DNA from: Rhodospirillales bacterium
GTDB taxonomy: Bacteria; Pseudomonadota; Alphaproteobacteria; Rhodospirillales; JANQFP01
Direction: 5' to 3'
Assembly: GCA_028277795.1 (NCBI GenBank)
Contig: JANQFP010000003.1
Span: forward strand, 1-58,168
Length of the DNA: 58,168 nucleotides
Shown here: one piece after another, positions 55,435-58,168 of the stretch
Layout: every line of letters begins with the position of its first letter
Numbering within the stretch: position 1 is the first letter of the stretch
The notes under the pieces: model-generated
Told to the model about the DNA's origin: nothing
Database searches by the model: none
Seen by the model: the letters and a program-made list of their open reading frames with translations, nothing else
Position numbers and translations under genes: made by a program

Positions 55435-56031
55435 CTAGTCCCCGGCGCCCATGTCGCCGCGGCGGGCGATGATGTCGCGCACGTTGGTGCCGCGGCGGGC
55501 GGCGACGGCGCGCGGCGACACGCAGTTCCTGAGGGCGTCGAAGGTGGCCTTGACCATGTTGTGCGGGTTCGCCGTGCCGATGGACTTGGCGACCACGTCG
55601 TGCACCCCCATGGTCTCGAACACGGCGCGCATGGGGCCGCCGGCGATGACCCCGGTGCCCGCCGGCGCCGCCCTGAGGACCACCCGGCCGGCGCCGTAGC
55701 GGCCCTTGACGTCGTGGTGCAGGGTGCGGCCCTCGCGCAGGGGCACGCGGATCATGTTGCGCTTGGCCTGGTCGGTGGCCTTGCGGATGGCTTCCGGCAC
55801 CTCGCGGGCCTTGCCGGTGCCGTAGCCGACCCGGCCGCGGCCGTCGCCGACCACCACCAGGGCGCCGAAGGAGAACCGGCGGCCGCCCTTGACCACCTTG
55901 GCCACGCGGTTGATGTGCACCAGCTTGTCGACCAGCTCCGGCTCTTCCGTCGGCTGACGGGGCTGGCGCGGCGTGCGGGGCCCGGAACGGGGGCCGCCGG
56001 AGCGGGGCGCGGAGCGGGGTGTCTGTGCCAT
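55435..56031 (-). CDS. rpsE: 30S ribosomal protein S5
   Basis: 198 residues. [20 protein letters not shown] is the double-stranded-RNA-binding start, and [20 protein letters not shown] the C-terminal domain. A basic, glycine-rich N-terminal extension ([20 protein letters not shown]) of about 30 residues precedes the core. Confidence 0.97.
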   Translation of the reverse strand: MAQTPRSAPRSGGPRSGPRTPRQPRQPTEEPELVDKLVHINRVAKVVKGGRRFSFGALVVVGDGRGRVGYGTGKAREVPEAIRKATDQAKRNMIRVPLREGRTLHHDVKGRYGAGRVVLRAAPAGTGVIAGGPMRAVFETMGVHDVVAKSIGTANPHNMVKATFDALRNCVSPRAVAARRGTNVRDIIARRGDMGAGD

Positions 56032-56043
56032 GGGCTCTGTTCC

Positions 56044-56400
56044 CTAAAACTCGAGTCCGCCCTCGCGGGCGCCGTCGGCCAGGGCCTTGACCCGGCCGTG
56101 GTAGCGGTAGCCGCCGCGGTCCAGGACCACCGACTTGACGCCGGCGGCCAGGGCACGCTCGGCGACCAGCTTGCCCACGTTGGCGGCGGCGGCCAGGTCC
56201 GACCCCTTGCCGCCGCGCAGGGACTCATCCAGGGTCGACGCCGCGGCCAGGGTGGCGCCACGATCGTCGTCGATGACCTGGGCGTAAATGTGGCGGTTGG
56301 ACCGGAACACCGACAGCCGCAGCCGGTCGCCGGCCACCTTGCGGATGCGGGCCCGCGTGCGCCGGGCGCGGCGCTCGTAAAGCTGCCTCGTCGTCGCCAT
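56044..56400 (-). CDS. rplR: 50S ribosomal protein L18
   Basis: 118 residues. [20 protein letters not shown] and [20 protein letters not shown] are L18 hallmarks. It carries 5S rRNA with L5. Three bases separate it from rplF. Confidence 0.97.
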   Translation of the reverse strand: MATTRQLYERRARRTRARIRKVAGDRLRLSVFRSNRHIYAQVIDDDRGATLAAASTLDESLRGGKGSDLAAAANVGKLVAERALAAGVKSVVLDRGGYRYHGRVKALADGAREGGLEF

Positions 56401-56403
56401 GGC

Positions 56404-56937
56404 CTACTTCTTCTTCCCTTCCTTGCGCAGGATCTCTTCGTTCTCGTACTTGATGCCCTTGCCCTTGTAGGGCTCGGGCGGCCGGAAGCCGCGGATCTCC
56501 GAGGCGACATGGCCGACAAGCTGCTTGCTGGCCCCCTTGATGGTGATGTGGGTCTGGTCCGGGCACTCGATGGTGATGCCGTCGGGCGCCGGATAGCGCA
56601 CCTCGTGGCTGAATCCCAGCTGCAGCACCAGGTCCGTGCCCTGCATCTGGGCCCGGTAGCCGACGCCGTTGATCTCCAGGCGCCGGGTGAAGCCTTCGTG
56701 CACCCCGACCACCACGTTGTTGACCACCGAGCGGACGGTGCCCCACATCTGGCGCGCCCGCTTGCTCTCGTCGCGGGGCTTGACCCAGATCAGGTTGCCC
56801 TCGCGGGTCACCTCCACCTCCTTGGCCACCGGCGCCGTGAGCTCGCCGAGCTTGCCCTTGGCCGACACCCGGACGTCGGAGATGTCCACATTGACCCCGT
56901 CCGGGACCTCGATGGGATGTTTGCCGATACGCGACAT
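56404..56937 (-). CDS. rplF: 50S ribosomal protein L6
   Basis: 177 residues. [20 protein letters not shown] at the start and [20 protein letters not shown] at the end fit L6. The start was set to this methionine rather than the upstream in-frame one, by family alignment. Confidence 0.97.
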   Translation of the reverse strand: MSRIGKHPIEVPDGVNVDISDVRVSAKGKLGELTAPVAKEVEVTREGNLIWVKPRDESKRARQMWGTVRSVVNNVVVGVHEGFTRRLEINGVGYRAQMQGTDLVLQLGFSHEVRYPAPDGITIECPDQTHITIKGASKQLVGHVASEIRGFRPPEPYKGKGIKYENEEILRKEGKKK

Positions 56938-56960
56938 GGCGTTGTCTTTCCCCGGACTCC

Positions 56961-57359
56961 TCAGAACACCTGGCACAGGACCTCGCCGCCGACGTTGGCG
57001 GTGCGGGCCTCGGCATCGGACATGACGCCCTGGGGCGTCGACAGGATGGCCACCCCGAGGCCGTTGTAGACCCGGGTCAGGTCCTTGATCTTGGAATAGA
57101 CCCGGCGGCCCGGCTTGGAGACGCGGCTGATCTCTCGGATCACCGGTTCGCCCTCGTGGTACTTCAGCTCGATCTTGATCTCGCTGATTCCCGGCCGCAC
57201 CTCGTACTGGGAGTAGCCGCGGATGAAGCCCTCGCGCTTGAGCACCTCGAGCACGTTGGTGCGCAGCTTGGACGCCGGCGCCGTCACCGCGGTCTTGCGC
57301 GCGCGCTGGCCGTTGCGGATGCGGGTCAGCATGTCGCCCAGGGGATCGGTCATGGTCAT
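56961..57359 (-). CDS. rpsH: 30S ribosomal protein S8
   Basis: 132 residues. [20 protein letters not shown] and the end [20 protein letters not shown] identify S8. Two ATGs six bases apart can start it; the outer is used. Confidence 0.97.
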   Translation of the reverse strand: MTMTDPLGDMLTRIRNGQRARKTAVTAPASKLRTNVLEVLKREGFIRGYSQYEVRPGISEIKIELKYHEGEPVIREISRVSKPGRRVYSKIKDLTRVYNGLGVAILSTPQGVMSDAEARTANVGGEVLCQVF

Positions 57360-57372
57360 GGCGCGCCCTCCC

Positions 57373-57678
57373 CTACCAGCTCGCCTTCACCATGCCCGGG
57401 ATCTGGCCGCGGGCGGCCAGCTCGCGCAGGGCGACACGGGACAGCTTGAACTTGCGGTAGTTGCCGCGCGGCCGGCCGGTGAGCTGGCAGCGCAGGCGCA
57501 GGCGCACGGGGGCCGAGTTGCGGGGCAGCTCGGCCAGCTTGAGGCGGGCGTTGAACCGCTCCTCCGGCGACAGGGTCAGGTCCTTGGCCATGGCCTTGAG
57601 GCGCGCCCGGCGGACCGCGTACCGCTTGACCAGGCGTTCCCGTTTCTTGTTGCGTTCGATGGCGCTGTTCTTTGCCAT
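57373..57678 (-). CDS. rpsN: 30S ribosomal protein S14, zinc-free form
   Basis: 101 residues. [20 protein letters not shown] and [20 protein letters not shown]; the CxxC...CxxC zinc ribbon of the short form is absent, so this is the long, zinc-independent S14 usual in alphaproteobacteria. Confidence 0.97.
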   Translation of the reverse strand: MAKNSAIERNKKRERLVKRYAVRRARLKAMAKDLTLSPEERFNARLKLAELPRNSAPVRLRLRCQLTGRPRGNYRKFKLSRVALRELAARGQIPGMVKASW

Positions 57679-57700
57679 TCCGATCCTCTCCAACCGCCGC

Positions 57701-58168
57701 TCAGTTGCTGAACGGCATATTGAATCCCTTGAGCAACGCCATGGCTTCGGCGTCGGTCGGCGCGGAGGTGCAGATCACGATGTCGAGGCCGCGGATCTGG
57801 TCCACCTTGTCGTAGTTGATCTCGGGGAACACGATCTGCTCCTTCAGGCCCATGGCGAAGTTGCCGTGGCCGTCGAAGCTGCGCCCCGACACGCCGCGGA
57901 AGTCGCGCACCCGCGGCAGCGCGATGTTGATGAGCCGGTCCAGGAACTCGTACATGTGGGCGCGCCGGAGCGTCACCTTGCAGCCCACCGTCATGCCGGT
58001 GCGGATCTTGAAGCCGGCGATGGACTTCTTGGCCTTGGTGATGACCGGCTTCTGGCCGGCGATCAGGGTCATGTCCTCGGCCGCCGCCTCCACCTTCTTG
58101 CGGTCCTGGGACGCCTCGCCCACCCCCATGTTGACCGTGATCTTGGTCAGCTTGGGGACCTGCATGGG
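57701..58168 (-). CDS. rplE: 50S ribosomal protein L5, 5' end beyond the window
   Basis: The visible 154 residues run from [20 protein letters not shown] to the C-terminus [21 protein letters not shown]5 is normally about 180 residues, and its N-terminal part (before the QVPKLTKI strand) lies past position 58168, so the methionine seen is internal. Confidence 0.95.
   Translation of the reverse strand, partial: PMQVPKLTKITVNMGVGEASQDRKKVEAAAEDMTLIAGQKPVITKAKKSIAGFKIRTGMTVGCKVTLRRAHMYEFLDRLINIALPRVRDFRGVSGRSFDGHGNFAMGLKEQIVFPEINYDKVDQIRGLDIVICTSAPTDAEAMALLKGFNMPFSN

Overview
The window is a GC-rich chromosomal segment of an alphaproteobacterium, probably a Rhodospirillales-type lineage. The evidence is the secY-adk-rpsM-rpsK-rpoA-rplQ order, a Do-type protease plus rarA directly after rplQ, an ATP12-type F1 assembly chaperone, and a LiuR-controlled leucine degradation cluster. 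No rRNA, CRISPR array, prophage or recombinase gene is visible.

Layout. 1-3.1 kb: palindromic repeats, a small CxxC protein, a tandem universal stress protein, and a thioredoxin/NHL-repeat protein. 3.1-17.5 kb (mostly minus strand): a leucine/isovalerate catabolic cluster (liuA, an SDR, a second acyl-CoA dehydrogenase, an HCCA isomerase-like protein, a dienelactone hydrolase-like lipoprotein, liuB, a membrane/CBS-like protein, liuC, liuD) headed by a perfect 26-bp LiuR-type palindrome and interrupted by accessory modules. 17.5-22.6 kb: a membrane protein, thioesterase, MFS transporter, liuR, mgtE and tRNA-Leu(GAG). 22.7-34.1 kb: lipB, two tandem CZB-GGDEF cyclases, acylphosphatase, ATP12, AsmA, a HAD phosphatase, an RluC-family pseudouridine synthase, and a fused CoA-transferase. 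34.1-37.1 kb: an accessory patch with a PIN toxin-antitoxin pair and AT-rich orphan genes. 37.3-45.1 kb: a three-PBP/HAMP/SpoIIE phosphatase receptor, a truncated pyruvate kinase-like protein, a secreted protein, and a cation/proton antiporter. 45.1-46.9 kb: a vapB, a broken vapC and a DUF4268-like nuclease. 47-58.2 kb: rarA, a Do-type protease, then the alpha and spc ribosomal operons running off the end inside rplE.

Two patterns stand out. First, several small defence or toxin-antitoxin modules each sit beside a host gene whose own end is duplicated at the far side of the insert. The SDR 5' end (38 bp) flanks an ATPase + TOPRIM/DUF4435 pair resembling PARIS. The liuA 3' end (70 bp) flanks mntA-hepT. 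The CoA-transferase 3' end (about 75 bp, plus a fainter third copy) flanks a PIN toxin-antitoxin pair and an AT-rich gene. A diverged rarA 3' end is fused to a truncated vapC. No integrase is present, so this looks like repeated insertion with long target duplication, with module reading frames joined to target sequence at the edges.

Second, a 126-bp repeat occurs three times without any indel. Each copy starts at the first base after the stop codon of an unrelated gene, with the same end facing that gene. It has imperfect terminal inverted repeats and a conserved short basic reading frame.
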